From Rhynchospora pubera (taxonomy: Eukaryota; Streptophyta; Magnoliopsida; Poales; Cyperaceae), in assembly GCA_028095005.1 (NCBI GenBank), contig CM051461.1, positions 61,113,840 through 61,177,839 on the forward strand: a DNA stretch of 64,000 nucleotides, read 5' to 3'. The notes under the pieces are model-generated. The model ran no database searches, was not told where the DNA came from, and was given only the letters and a program-made list of their open reading frames with translations. A program made the translations under genes and the position numbers. Shown here piece after piece: positions 1-13,454 of this stretch. Position 1 is the stretch's first letter. Each line of letters begins with the position of its first letter.

Positions 1-53
1 AAATGAATTTTCAGTTGGATCCTTCCATTTTTTTCTATTTCGAACCATATTTC

Positions 54-1825
54 TGTTGGAGTTATGTCCTAGAAGTCAATAATTTAATGACTTAATTATT
101 AGTTTATGTTTTGGATGATAATTTATCATCTGTTCCTAGGTTTATTATTGACAGATTATTCAGGTTGAGGATCTGAATTGTAGATCTCTGTGGATCATTC
201 TTTAGAATGACAATAATAAATCTAAACGGTCCATAATCTTGATAATTAACAAGGAACATTAATTATCATATAAGATTAGTATGCAAGTTAAGTGATGATT
301 AAGTTCTACAAATCATAGGTAAAGAGTTACCAACTTAATTGCATATGTGTATGTTATGGAACATAGCACAGGACTTGACCCATCGAAATAAACATATGGA
401 TTGTGTTATGTGTCATTGTCTATTTCGTAATGATTTTGGTTCTAAGTTTGAGATGTTTATCTTTTCCACATGAGGATAGGTTCAATAAATATCGTCTACC
501 GCTGATTCCCGATAAGGGCTGCTATACGGACTTTATTTATGTTCTCTTGAATTGTGCGGGGAAAAGCTAATCATCAAGAAAACCGTATGTCCCTCATTAA
601 TTCACTTAGTGAGTGACGATATCTGTTTGGGCCCCTTGATGGAGATAGATTGTTTGCATGCAACTTTATACAATTATCTCTAGATCAAGAAACGTATAAT
701 CTGCAAGAATGACACATTCCTATCTTGGATTATACGATGATATCGTGTGACATAAGAATCAAAATAGGGAAATTCATTTATTCTCTTATGCAGGATTTAA
801 ATACTGTAGTAGTACACTATTTATGCGAATTGGGAATCATAACGTGTTGCTAGATACCGCTTATGATTATTGGAATTAAATAACGATTTAACTCCATGTC
901 CAACGTAGCATAAATCCTCAAAGGGTCACACAAATAGGACTTTGACCATACGTGCATTATTTATTTATTTGCAATAGTGAGTATTGCAAAATATGATAAG
1001 TTGATTAATTAATTAAATAACGTTATGGACCGTTATAATTAATTAAGTCAAATGGATCATATAGAAATAAATTAATGAACATGCTAATCCTAAATTGATT
1101 ATCAACATATTGATAATTAATTTTATTCATCACACTTTAATTTAATTAAGAGAATTAAATTAAAGTATAGGCTTTTAATTTAATAGTCTATTTGAGCCTA
1201 AATTGAATGCAACTTGAAAGGCCTATTAAATAATTGATTTAATATGGACTAAGAGAGATTGAACAAACCTAACACAAGGCCCATGTATATGGCCGGCCAT
1301 AGAGGGGTAAAAAGGTCAAGCAAAGGTTGGTGGAGAGTGGTCTATATAAGGACCACTTGAAGAAGCAAAACCTAACCTTCTCACTTTGCCTCCCTTCTTC
1401 TCCCTAGCCGCCACCACCATCCATGGGCAGAATTTTGATTCTCCCATGGTGGTCTCTCTCTCTCTTGCATTCCCATAGGTCTCATGTGTTGAGAATAGCT
1501 ATTCCAAAAGGTTAATTGCTAGAATTACTTGAAGAATGGTGAAAAGGATTAGCTATCTCCTTTCTCTTGCTAGCACAAGAATTGGGACATGGCCAAATTT
1601 CTTGGTGGACTCGAGGGCGCCATGGAGGAGGCGAAGGAGAGCACCCCATCGATTCCCATGCCGTAGGATCGAGCCCCGCGAATACGATTTCGCGGGAGAT
1701 ATAATTTCCACCTTAATCTCTTTGTGTTAACTTGGCTTTTGTGCACGATTCGTTGTGTGTGTCGTTTCGATGGCTTAATTAACTTGTAATTAGTATAAAA
1801 ATCGAAAATTACACACTTACTTACA
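54..1825 (+). repeat. 5' LTR of element 1
   Basis: A 1772-bp LTR with TG...CA ends, nearly identical to 7978-9749. It contains a TATA-box candidate at 1343-1349 and a short conserved ORF of about 64 codons (1536-1730) that is present in both LTRs. That ORF is probably leader sequence and not a gene. Confidence 0.95.
1337..1356 (+). promoter_or_regulatory. LTR promoter TATA box inside a small hairpin
   Basis: TATATAA at 1343-1349 is enclosed by a perfect inverted repeat, GTGGTC (1337-1342) and GACCAC (1351-1356). The second LTR has the same arrangement at 9261-9280. The position, roughly 480 bp before the LTR end, fits a Pol II start at the U3/R boundary. Promoter function is inferred. Confidence 0.5.
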
Positions 1826-1826
1826 G

Positions 1827-1838
1827 TGGTATCAGAGC
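1827..1838 (+). other. Primer-binding site (initiator-Met tRNA) of element 1
   Basis: TGGTATCAGAGC starts one base after the 5' LTR and matches the 3' end of plant initiator-methionine tRNA, the usual primer of plant copia elements. Confidence 0.9.
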
Positions 1839-4800
1839 ACATGGTCGTACTTAAGCTATTTTGACACTTAATTAAGAGAAATTGGCTAATTAACGGATTA
1901 GTAGAGATGATGCGTTTGTTTGCTGTCTGGAAATGGTATTTTCTGTGTTGTTTCGCGTTTTTCGCGTTTTTCGATGTGATATGTTCTCTGGAAGATCTTT
2001 CCATCTACATGAAAGTTGTAGATCTGTGGATTGTGATTCTTTTGGCGTTAGATTCACATTTTTCTGAATTAGTATGGATTTACTGTGAATAAAATGGCGA
2101 CAGTGCGCAGAACCAGTTTCTGCTCGTACTGTCCTGTTTGAATGGCTTGAAAGATTTATATTTTGAATATAAGTACCAGTGTTCTATGGCTAGATTTAAA
2201 GAGGACTTGAAGCTCTTTCTGAGAATGTGTAAATTGTTGCATGACTCAGATTATTTTTTGGGTTTTCAAGTATGAAAAGGAAGATCTCGTCAGATCCAGT
2301 TTGTTGAGCAAATCGATTGTTCTAATAAACTGTACCAACTGAGAACTCCTTTAAAAATTCTGTTTAAATGGAGTTGTTCTATTTTGAGTTAGGATTCCAG
2401 GAAAATTAATTTCATAATTTTTCGTGGAAGTTTGGACCTTCAACTAGGTTAAATCATTTCGATCGACAGTCTGTTTCAGTACAGAATTTGTTGATTGTTT
2501 AGTATGTAACTCGAACTTTCTGAACTGAACTTGGTGGTTTTCTTTTCATGGATAGCTAGCCTGTAGTCTAAACTAATTTTTCTGTTTATATTGTATATAT
2601 AAAAACTGGATAGAAGGTGGTCTTACAGACCAAATGGTTGAGAGGATAAGCTGAAAATCTCATAACGGTGTTTCGTGCACTTGTAAGAGATTTGTCATTT
2701 TTGATTCTCCCAGATGGTTTAAGATCTCTTCTTAAAATTTTTACTGGTAATCACAATTATGATAAGGAGCTTAAGTAATTTATTTGAGAATTTTTGGAGA
2801 CCTAAAACCTTTGTTTTTATTGGATTCCATTAGTTACGTTTTTTAATAAATTACTGTTTTTCTAAGTATTCAAATTAGTTGAAAACAATTAGAAAACTCC
2901 TTGTTTGATCTCCTTTCAGTTATGGGATGTTGAAAGAACTTTCTAAATGAATTTAAACAAGTTTTGTTGTTTAAAATTGAGAATTTGTACACGGAATTTA
3001 CTTATGGCAAACAAATCGCAAAGATGCTTGAAAATCGTTAATTGGAAACAAAGTGCTTGTATGTGCTAACTTTGTTTTGTAGGTGGATAGTGGGTTTAGT
3101 ATGGCTCAAGACTCAATGCCTTGTGGTTGTATTTGAATGCATGTGTGAATGTTTGTAATGCGGCCTTTGGTGCCATTAATTAATTAATTTGTTGATTAAT
3201 TTTTTATGTAACTTGTGAGGCTTGCATGCCCCTAAGGTTAGGATGGGAATAGGATGTTTTCACATGTATTTTGTACCTTTATTTTATATAGGATTTAGAT
3301 CCTTATAGAATTTAGTGGGAAGGGACAAGGATTAGATTAGTTTTGCTCCATGGACGATGTGACGAAACTAATGCAAGCGGGAGCCATACAAACCCACAAC
3401 TATGAGATGCTTATATGTGATTGCTTGTGATTGATATGAATTGTCATAGGCTAGGTATGGGTGTATGCTTACACGACCACCAAACAAGTGTCATATGATT
3501 GATAGTCCCAACTAAAACTCGATTAAGTGAAATCGCCCTCCTTCTCTCTATCCCCTTCACGCCGATTGTCACTCATGGCGCGGTCCGCCCAAGCGGACGT
3601 CATGGTTGCCAATTCGGTAGTCGGGGTGCAAATAGCTAAGATTTGCAAGGAGCAAATAGTGAGAGGTTACTTTTCGATGGACCCAACTAGAGTTTGGACA
3701 TCGGGGCGAAGTTTGTAAATATACTTAGATATTCACAAACCAAGAATCATATAGAACGATATGATTGGTTGGAGAACCTACTTTGTCTAATTAAGTAGGG
3801 TGACGTGCCATAGCAGGCTCTACTTGATGAAAACCGGGATCTTGGAAAACCAACTACATTTGGGACATTAAATAAATGTAGTGGGAGTTTTATTTGTTAT
3901 AAATAAAACAATTGCATAAACTAAATGACCTTAAATTGATTTTGTTATAGATGTTAAAATTGTTAATTTTGTTGCGATCAATCTTTGAAAAATTAACGAA
4001 CTCGTTTCTAAAAGTATTTACTTAAAGAAGTAATACCGATTCCTAAGACACGATCTTAGTGAAGAGAAATTTGAGTATGTCAATTTCCAAAACTTTCCTC
4101 AAACTACCCGAATGTAGCAACGCGATGATTGATTGACTTTTGGTGAAAAGTTATTCAATAAAGCGTGTGGCTAATATCCTCATTTGAAATTTCTAAGACC
4201 TTTGAATTAGAGAATTCATATGGACTAGATTTAACTCGTACGCTCTCATCCACTTATTCAAGAAAGCGTTCTTGGAGAAAGTAGATATTAACTCCATCAT
4301 TTATGATCGAGTATAAAGAGTATGAGTTGACAAAGAGATTCTTCTTTTAAACATGAACGTTTCATTGGCTTACAAATCGAAAGATTTAAGTAGCTAATTG
4401 ATAACTAGAGATATTGATCTCCGATATCAAGGATTATTGATATTGTCATACGATCTCTTTGAAATTATAAAGGATATAATGTTACCTTCTTCGCACACTT
4501 GTTGATGCAAAAAGGTAATTGGTTTAGTATTCAAGAAATACTTCGCCAAGGCATGAGTTGAAATTTCGAGACTCTTGATTGTGATTATGTATCACATGAG
4601 ATGTTTCATTTGCCGTTTATTGGAGGTATTTTGAAAGGTTGTCCGAAATACCATGATTGTAATGCTTTAATCCTAAAGTGTATTTGTCGTTCAAATTATC
4701 TCACTATCTCTAATTTACACTAGTAACTTGATACTAGTTCATATGCTCGCATTTGACGAAATGTGTTAGCAATGAAGAATAAGAGAATGTTCGAGAGATG

Positions 4801-7800
4801 TAAAGTAAACTCCGTATAGGCAATGACTTGTTCGTCTAAGTCATTACCATTGAATACGTAGAGTTATCTTTATTAAGAGTTTGTTTAGGAATTGAAGGTT
4901 GCATGCCTTAATCCTAACTTCTCAAAACATCTCCATTTCATATTCAATGAAATGAATGATTATGTTTAATAAAAGACAAGTTCTTTTATTCTAGATTTGT
5001 TTATATGATTTCATGCATCTTGATTGAATTTGCTTGAAATAGATAAACAAGTTTTGAATGACAAATAGGATGCGTAAGACTTGACATAAAGTATTTGACT
5101 TTAATGTTATATATAACCGCTTAGTGACATACATAAACGAGAATCGCATTACGAGAGTCTTCGTAACGTAGAGCTCGTAATTCAATTCGATTTCAAATCG
5201 ATTGATATGCGAATCATGTTTGTTAAATGACAAAAGCGCCTTTAACCTACGAAGGTTTAAGGACAAGTGTCTTGATTAGGACTTTTACATATCGATGTAT
5301 AAAGACCAATAAGTACTTGTGCCATGAAAGGTTATTGATACTTTACTACTTAACCAACGATCATTGTAGATATTAACATATCTATTTGATAAGGTATAAG
5401 TATGAACTTTTTGACTAGTTCAAAAGAGTTCAAGAGTGAAGTTTAAAAGACCGTTCAAGAAAAATGGAAGTCTTACAATTAATCGTGGAAAATAAGTAAT
5501 TAAGTCATATGATTTGAAGTATTATCTAAAGAGTATGAAAGTAGTTTCATAACTCACTCCATGAGGAATAATATGTCCAAGAATGGAGGTATCGAACAAT
5601 ATTTTGTATAGTTCGATCGGTAATAAATCAAATTGACTTATTTGACTCATATTAGGGAATTATGTTTGAGGACAATATTGTTCACACTGAATAATGTTCC
5701 ATCGAAGTCTATTGAAGAAGATATCTTAGGAGATTTTGATCTCTAAGTATAATACTTCTCGAGATTTGGTGTTGAGAAGCTTATTTCAAGTATTGTGGAC
5801 TTATAAGCTTAAACCAAATAAGACACTATATATTTGTAGGATGCTTTATATCAAAAAGCACTACTTCCTCGAATATGATAAGAACAAAGTAGTTGTTGCT
5901 AATCATAATGTAGTCTTGATGAATTGAAATTCTCAAGAAGAAGTAGTGGGAGTAAAGTGAGCATTAAAATAGTTTATGCGTCACTACAAGAAGTACTCTT
6001 ATGGGAAACTTGTCACTCCATACACGGTACTTAGTGGGAGTTGAGCGAAACTTCATTCACAAGTTGTTTTGAAAGAAGTTTAATAGTACGCTCCTTCCAA
6101 TGAGGACTCAACCATCTCACGAGTTGATGATGATTCGAGAAACTCATGGAATATATATGAGGAGTCAAGAACTCATTCAACAAATCGTTGTGGAAGAAGT
6201 TCATGAACCTCAAGTACCAATCCTACAAAAGATCAACGAGAGATGATTTCCTAAGCCGTTTTGGTGCATGGGTTGTCACAACATTCTCGTACTTAGCATA
6301 TGAGAATCCGTTGATAAATAAGAAAACGATGGAACGATCCGATTCCACATATATGGTTCGAATTCATATGATCTTTAAATAAAATCCATGTATAACAACA
6401 AGGTATAGACCTTGGTTGATGTTCATGAAGGAGCAATCCATCAAGAACGTTTAGATCTTCAAAAGGAAAGATCGACATGGATAACAAATCGACTATGTAC
6501 AAAGCGCGGCTTCTCGCTTGTAGCTATGTCTAAGTCGATGGCTAGTTGACTACGTACAAAGCACAACTTCTTGCTTGTGGCTATGTATAAGTCAATAAAG
6601 ATCATTCTAGCAATAGTTGTATTTCATATATATTGATATATGGAAAAACACATAAAACCGCCTTCTTCGTATGAATGAAGGAAGATGTTGTGCATTTGAC
6701 ACAAATCGAGGTTTATGTATTGCTAAAAACATACGCATGCTTCAAGGATCCATTAATGGATTAAAGCAAGTGTTGTGGAGATTGGAATAAAAGTTTTGAC
6801 AAGGAAGTCAAGGAGTTGAGCTTCGTCAAAAAGTATCTTGTATAAACAAGATATTCAGTGGGAGCATAATTGTATTACTTGTATTGTTCAAGATAACAAT
6901 TCATTAATTGGGAATAACATTAAGAAAATGAATATTGTCAAGATCTCTTTGGAGAATGCTTTCTCAAATGAGAACTTGGGCGAAATCACCTGATCCTAGG
7001 AAACAAAATCTATAAAGATAGATTATGATGGATGTTAGGTTTGAACAAATATGCATATATTGACGAAGTGTTCTAGAAACACGAAAGTTACACTCCAAGA
7101 AAGGATGTCTAACTGTACGTCACATGGCATGACTTGAGTGTTTTAACTCGGTCTATTGCAACTCAATTCAAGAAAGTGCATGAAATAGTTCAAGCATTCT
7201 TTCATTATGAGTTTCATTGTGTACGCCATATTTATGCATATGCCCCAATGTGTAGTATCCAAAGGATATGACAAACAGTTGTCAAATGGATACAAGAGAG
7301 ACACATTTGGACGATAGTCAAGAATATCCTCGAGTACCTTATGAGAAAGAGTGATATAATGTTTCATCTCTTAAGATGAAAGAGAGCTCGTGTAAATTAA
7401 TTACACTAATGCTAGTTTTTCGAAAGATTGATATAATCACGATTGAGCTACATATTTTGTTTTAAGGTGGAGTTGTAGATTTAGAAAGTGTTCTAAATGG
7501 AATATTACAACCGTTTCCGTCACCAAAACGAAATAGATAGCAGCTTGTGAAGCAATAAAAGAAGTTTATTTTGGATCGAGTTCTTAGTCGAGTTATTATG
7601 GTTCTTTGCATCTCGAACCACAACTTACTCCTAAAGAACCCAATGTTACATTGGAGATTCAAATATGATCTATAACGATATCACTTGATATCATATGATG
7701 ATGATCAAGAACATATATATAGTAGTATATATATATAGGGTCAAACAATTTTTGGATAGGTTCGCGAACACAGCGAACACTCTAGCATGACCTCTACCTT

Positions 7801-7966
7801 GAGCAGTATACGAGATGCAGTTATGCATCCATACGTGGTGGACGTATGAGTAACTAGCTTTAAGTGTATTATTTAGATTGAGGTCCGAGACATGTATATA
7901 TGTAGATATATGACATTGTTCTCAATTCTTCGTTGGCTAGAAGTCACTACTGATTGACTCTAGGCC
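1839..7966 (+). pseudogene. Decayed interior of element 1
   Basis: About 6.1 kb with no sizeable ORF. It aligns by eye with the reverse complement of 32178-38294 in element 2; for example, around 3535-3720 and 36470-36610 the two share CCTCCTTCTCTCTATCCCC and neighbouring blocks. Near 7470-7580 a plus-strand stretch reads like the copia RNase H region (GGVV..., then ...AACEAIKE in another frame), broken by a frameshift and a stop. No gag, protease or integrase block could be recognised. Confidence 0.7.
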
Positions 7967-7977
7967 AAGTGGGAGAT
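7967..7977 (+). other. Polypurine tract of element 1
   Basis: AAGTGGGAGAT lies directly upstream of the 3' LTR. It is the typical second-strand priming site of plant copia elements. Confidence 0.8.
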
Positions 7978-9749
7978 TGTTGGAGTTATGTCCTAGAAGT
8001 CAATAATTTAATGACTTAATTATTAGTTTATGTTTTGGATGATAATTTATCATCTGTTCCTAGGTTTATTATTGACAGATTATTCAGGTTGAGGATCTGA
8101 ATTGTAGATCTCTGTGGATCATTCTTTAGAATGACAATAATAAATCTAAACGGTCCATAATCTTGATAATTAACAAGGAACATTAATTATCATATAAGAT
8201 TAGTATGCAAGTTAAGTGATGATTAAGTTCTACAAATCATAGATAAAGAGTTACCAACTTAATTGCATATGTGTATGTTATGGAACATAGCACAGGACTT
8301 GACCCATCGAAATAAACATATGGATTGTGTTATGTGTCATTGTCTATTTCGTAATGATTTTGGTTCTAAGTTTGAGATGTTTATCTTTTCCACATGAGGA
8401 TAGGTTCAATAAATATCGTCTACCGCTGATTCCCGATAAGGGCTGCTACACGGACTTTATTTATGTTCTCTTGAATTGTGCGGGGAAAAGCTAATCATCA
8501 AGAAAACCGTATGTCCCTCATTAATTCACTTAGTGAGTGACGATATCTGTTTGGGCCCCTTGATGGAGATAGATTGTTTGCATGCAACTTTATACAATTA
8601 TCTCTAGATCAAGAAACGTATAATCTGCAAGAATGACACATTCCTATCTTGGATTATACGATGATATCGTGTGACATAAGAATCAAAATAGGGAAATTCA
8701 TTTATTCTCTTATGCAGGATTTAAATACTGTAGTAGTACATTATTTATGCGAATTGGGAATCATAACGTGTTGCTAGATACCGCTTATGATTATTGGAAT
8801 TAAATAACGATTTAACTCCATGTCCAACGTAGCATAAATCCTCAAAGGGTCACACAAATAGGACTTTGACCATACGTGCATTATTTATTTATTTGCAATA
8901 GTGAGTATTGCAAAATATGATAAGTTGATTAATTAATTAAATAACGTTATGGACCGTTATAATTAATTAAGTCAAATGGATCATATAGAAATAAATTAAT
9001 GAACATGCTAATCCTAAATTGATTATCAACATATTGATAATTAATTTTATTCATCACACTTTAATTTAATTAAGAGAATTAAATTAAAGTATAGGCTTTT
9101 AATTTAATAGTCTATTTGAGCCTAAATTGAATGCAACTTGAAAGGCCTATTAAATAATTGATTTAATATGGACTAAGAGAGATTGAACAAACCTAACACA
9201 AGGCCCATGTATATGGCCGGCCATAGAGGGGTAAAAAGGTCAAGCAAAGGTTGGTGGAGAGTGGTCTATATAAGGACCACTTGAAGAAGCAAAACCTAAC
9301 CTTCTCACTTTGCCTCCCTTCTTCTCCCTAGCCGCCACCACCATCCATGGGCAGAATTTTGATTCTCCCATGGTGGTCTCTCTCTCTCTTGCATTCCCAT
9401 AGGTCTCATGTGTTGAGAATAGCTATTCCAAAAGGTTAATTGCTAGAATTACTTGAAGAATGGTGAAAAGGATTAGCTATCTCCTTTCTCTTGCTAGCAC
9501 AAGAATTGGGACATGGCCAAATTCCTTGGTGGACTCGAGGGCGCCATGGAGGAGGCGAAGGAGAGCACCCCATCGATTCCCATGCCGTAGGATCGAGCCC
9601 CGCGAATACGATTTCGCGGGAGATATAATTTCCACCTTAATCTCTTTGTGTTAACTTGGCTTTTGTGCACGATTCGTTGTGTGTGTCGTTTCGATGGCTT
9701 AATTAACTTGTAATTAGTATAAAAATCGAAAATTACACACTTACTTACA
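7978..9749 (+). repeat. 3' LTR of element 1
   Basis: A 1772-bp LTR matching 54-1825 at all but four positions that I could find. It is followed by the ATTTC target duplication at 9750-9754. Its TATA box is at 9267-9273. Confidence 0.95.
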
Positions 9750-9754
9750 ATTTC

Positions 9755-11842
9755 ATGTATCTTTTTTTAGACCCAATACTTTCCTTTATTACATAAAACA
9801 ATTTACATAATTTTAGTTTTTTATTTTAATTGTTTAGAAGTCATTACAAAAGTATTTTTGCATGAAATTTTATCAATTTTCTTAAAAGAATTACAAGAAA
9901 TTCTGTGATATATTTTTTCATTAAATTGTAAATCTTCTTAATTTGTTTATATTTTGAGATACAAATTATTGTATCACATCTTTTGCTTGATATATTTTAA
10001 TATGACTATTATTAATTATAATTATGTTACAAGAAAATATATTTTTTATATGATAATATATTGATCGGCATAAATTATTTGGAATCAAAGTGATATAATT
10101 TTTTTACAGATTTTTATTTTTTTATCTTTTCACTTTTGTTTAGTTATTTGGAAGCTTTTTCTAGATTTTTTTTTAATTTTACAGATAGTCTTAAAACATT
10201 ACAAAAATAAATGTATCTATATAACGTTCTCAATGTTAATATATCAATATATCTATAAATATTTACATAATTTAAATAGTATTGATTGATAAATGTATTA
10301 TATTGATCAATTACATCCTTAATGTATTATTTTTATAATTGCATACATTAGCATCTATTTTTGTTGCTATATTTTATTAATTTGATGAATTTATTACTAT
10401 ATATTGGGAATAATCATAAAGAAATATCTTATTAGTTAATATGTTTATATAAGAATTGGTGGTATATTAGTTAATATGTTTATATTTTAATGGCATAAAT
10501 AATTCATGATAGTACACAATAAAATAAAAGGACCAAGTAAAATGCATCTAATTAGCCATTTTTTTAAGTATTGGTGGTATATTGCAAGTAGGGTCAAATA
10601 TCATCTCTATTTTACAAAAACAAGAATAAAAGAGTGTGCATCGAATTTTATTGTCGAAATTAATTTGTATCATTTATCATTTAATTATTTGTAGGTAAAT
10701 ATTGCAAGTAAGTTTTGAGCTTTATAAATATTTTAACTCCAAAGTGCTTTTCATGTATAATTTTAGTTTAAGTATTCTATTTTTTTATTATTTTGTTTAA
10801 TTGCTTACAAGTCTTTCCACAGTAATTATTGCATTAAATTTTAATTAATATTCTTATGAAATTATAAAATAATCAACTTAATATTTTTTTCAATTTCGGA
10901 TTAAAATTTTTTTTCTAATTTTTTAATCGATCCCTTTTCTTATTGGATTTGACATATTTCGTTACAAGTTTTGCTTGATACATCTTATCATGGTTATTAT
11001 TAATTGTAATTATGTCGTACAAATATATTTTTCTATATATTATTGAATTGGCATAGACTACATAAAATCAAGTGATTTAGTTTTTTTCCCTTTTTTTATT
11101 TCTTGGCATTTCTTTTACTTTTATTTTGTTGTGCAAGTTTTTTACTGATCATTTTGGATGAAATTTTATCGATATTCTTCCAAAATTTCACATAATCCAA
11201 CCGTATATATTTTTTATAGCTTATATTTCTAAAATTTTGTTTTAAATTATTTTTTATATTATTTTTGATATTCGGAGATCTATAGTTGCTTGCTAAAAAC
11301 AAAAATAAATAATTAAAAGGCTGATTTTTGTCAAATACTAATCGCGCGGAGCGCGAATGTTTGGCTAGTATAATTTCAAATCAATCTAAATAAATCAACA
11401 AATAAAACCGTACAGATGCCATAAAAAATTTACACATATTTTTGGTAGTAATAACTTATGAGATTTTTTTAATTTGAAATAGAAAGGACATTTACTTGAT
11501 GAATAAAAAATTGTCAAGTTTAATTTGTTGAATAATTCAAATCACTTAAAACAACCCAAAATTTTACCTTAGCAACGGTAAAACCCAAATATTTTTATTG
11601 CCATGCTTTTTAAATTATATAAATACTTCATTTTTTTTGTTTACTTAATGAAATAATAATATAACCATACAATTAATAACCTTCACTTTTATTTTATTTT
11701 GGATAGATAAAAGTTTTGATGCATTTTATATTATGTTTAATTTCAATTAAAATATGCAAAACTTTACTGGTATGATCACTTTAAAAAAATAGGAAAGCAT
11801 TGGATATTCATCTCTTTTGTTTTTGTTTTGTTTTTTTTTTTT
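9755..11842. other. AT-rich intergenic region with a diverged internal duplication
   Basis: No gene seen. Two very AT-rich blocks, about 9785-10130 and 10750-11100, share order and wording (for example ATAATTTTAGTTT, GCTTGATA, TATTATTAATT, TAATTATGT), which indicates an old tandem duplication about 1 kb apart. A third, weaker copy may lie at 11130-11300. A Helitron-like 3' terminus ends at 11368. Confidence 0.5.
11342..11368 (+). mobile_element. Helitron-like 3' terminus
   Basis: A GC-rich hairpin (TCGCGC-GGA-GCGCGA, 11342-11356) stands out in AT-rich DNA. It is followed 8 bases later by CTAG (11365-11368) and then T. A subterminal hairpin plus CTRR followed by T is the signature of a Helitron 3' end. 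The 5' TC end could not be fixed, so the element's length is unknown. It may take in much of 9755-11368. Confidence 0.5.
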
Positions 11843-13290
11843 GAGTAAATTTTGTCCGAAGTCACTAAACTCTATGTATAATCTAGTTTTGGTCCCCAAA
11901 CTTTCAATTGTCCGTTTAGAATCCTTAAACTTAGCAGTCATCCGTTTTTGGTCCCTCCATCTCTATTCCGTCTCTGTTCTGTCTAAATACAAACGGTGAA
12001 TGTACAAATATAAATGTCATTGACAGTTTTTAATAATTCTTTTTCTCTCTCCCAGACTCCCACCCAACAGTGCCAATTCTTCCTTCTTTTGTCCGACATT
12101 TTTCTCTCTCCCTCCTCTTTTGATTTTAGAACTTCGACATTTCCTTCTTTTTCCACTAACGTCGAGACTGTAAGAGTGAGAATAGATGAGTGAATTAAGT
12201 CTCGAAACTTCTCAAATCTGTCCTTGAAATCAAGGGTTTGTTTACCAAAATTTGATATTAAAGTTGTATTGAACTAGTATAAGATATATACCATGATACA
12301 ACCAAATAAAATACAAGGGAGGTTCATGTGGAAAATGACCATCGTGCTTCGTGCACAGACTAACTTGTGCTTAGATAATTACATTTAAGTTCAATTGTTG
12401 TACTTAGCCTAGCTTTGTTTATATATACAGAGGAACTCCTCTATACATTACATTTTTCAATCAACTACATTCTTACACGATTTGTCTTCTCTTAGCTTGT
12501 AATTACTAGTAAACACAAAGCCTCTACATCATGCACTACCATAGATTCAAGTATCAGCAAAATTTCAGAGATCACATAGTAATTCAACTTTAATCAATTT
12601 GAATCAAGTAAATTTCATAGAGGAAATAAAACAATTAGAAAGAGATTGAACCGTGCCAAAAAAGAAATGGGATCAAAGACTCGCATCAACAATTTGTTTT
12701 GCAACCATTGCCTCGCCTCGTAGCTATCTCCACCAGCCACCTCGTATGCCGGTGCTTAGCCTTCAATATTATCCCTTTTCTTTTATTTTTGTTCTTATCA
12801 GTTTTTCTCAAATTAGAGAGGGAAAATGTGTCTGAGTGAAAAGAAAAGGGGACCAACACTCAAGTAAGGATGATAAAAGAGAGAGAAGCAGGCTCGTGGT
12901 GCTGAGGTGGAAGATGTACGTCGTTGTCAAAAGATGAGATTAAGGGAGAATATAGGAGCAAAAAGGAGAAAGAATCGGACCCTCTGTTTTCGATTTGATA
13001 GACACACCTAATCTAGCAAGGGAAAGCACCAATGTTTAAGCAAGAGAGAAGACAATAGTTGAGGTCGGAGCAAAAGAAGAAAAGAGGGAGAGGAAGATGT
13101 CGGATCAGAAAAAAAGAGTTGGGCGGAAGACCGCCGTTAGTACGCAATAACAGAATACAGACGGAATATGGATGGAGGGACCAAAAACGGATGATTGTTA
13201 AGTTCAAGGATTCTAAATGGACAATTTAAAGTTTAGGGACCAAAACTGTATTATATATAAAGTTTAGTTACCTCTAAAAAAATTTACTCT
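11843..13290. mobile_element. Non-autonomous Mutator-like element with long inverted repeats
   Basis: The left end (GAGTAAATTTT..., from 11843) and the reverse complement of the right end (to 13290) match along at least 140 bp, with shared blocks TTTTGGTCCC, TTTAGAATCC and ATCCGTTTTTGGTCCCTCCA. Weaker similarity continues to about 12125 on the left and 13060 on the right. Long inverted repeats without a transposase ORF suggest a MULE. Both flanks are T runs, so a 9-bp duplication of T is possible but not provable. An imperfect direct repeat TTCATCTCTTTTG also flanks it (11808 and 13307). The interior, 12130-13050, has no convincing gene. Confidence 0.7.
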
Positions 13291-13454
13291 TTTTTTTTAT
13301 CATGTTCATCTCTTTTGTTTTGTTTTATCACAGAAATCTAGTGCAAAATTACGACGAAATACATGGGACAAAAATTACAACATGGCAACGGTTGGCATGT
13401 CAATCAAATTGTGCTTAAATATTCAGTTGTTGATGCTGTGGCTGCTCTGGCCCT

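Larger units (their letters stand above)
54..9749 (+). mobile_element. Angela-like Ty1/copia LTR retrotransposon, non-autonomous (element 1)
   Basis: A complete LTR retrotransposon. Two 1772-bp LTRs (54-1825 and 7978-9749) start TGTTGGAG and end TTACA, and the element is flanked by the 5-bp duplication ATTTC (49-53 and 9750-9754). A primer-binding site follows the left LTR and a polypurine tract precedes the right one, so it reads on the plus strand. The 6152-bp interior has no ORF above about 90 codons on either strand, yet a frameshifted relic of copia RNase H remains near 7470-7580. The LTR length, the TGTTGGAG...ATGTCCTAGA start and the AAGTGGGAGAT tract recall the Angela/BARE clade; the clade is inference. 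By reading I found four substitutions between the LTRs (319/8243, 535/8459, 817/8741, 1600/9524), so the insertion is recent although its genes are dead. Confidence 0.93.

Noticed and set aside
1536..1730. 64-codon ORF present in both LTRs of element 1 (also 9460-9654)
   Set aside because: It is identical because the LTRs are recent copies, has no recognisable domain, and is low in complexity (Arg-rich). More likely leader sequence than a protein gene.
3527..3718. 63-codon ORF in the interior of element 1
   Set aside because: The homologous place in element 2 does not keep the frame, so coding is not supported.
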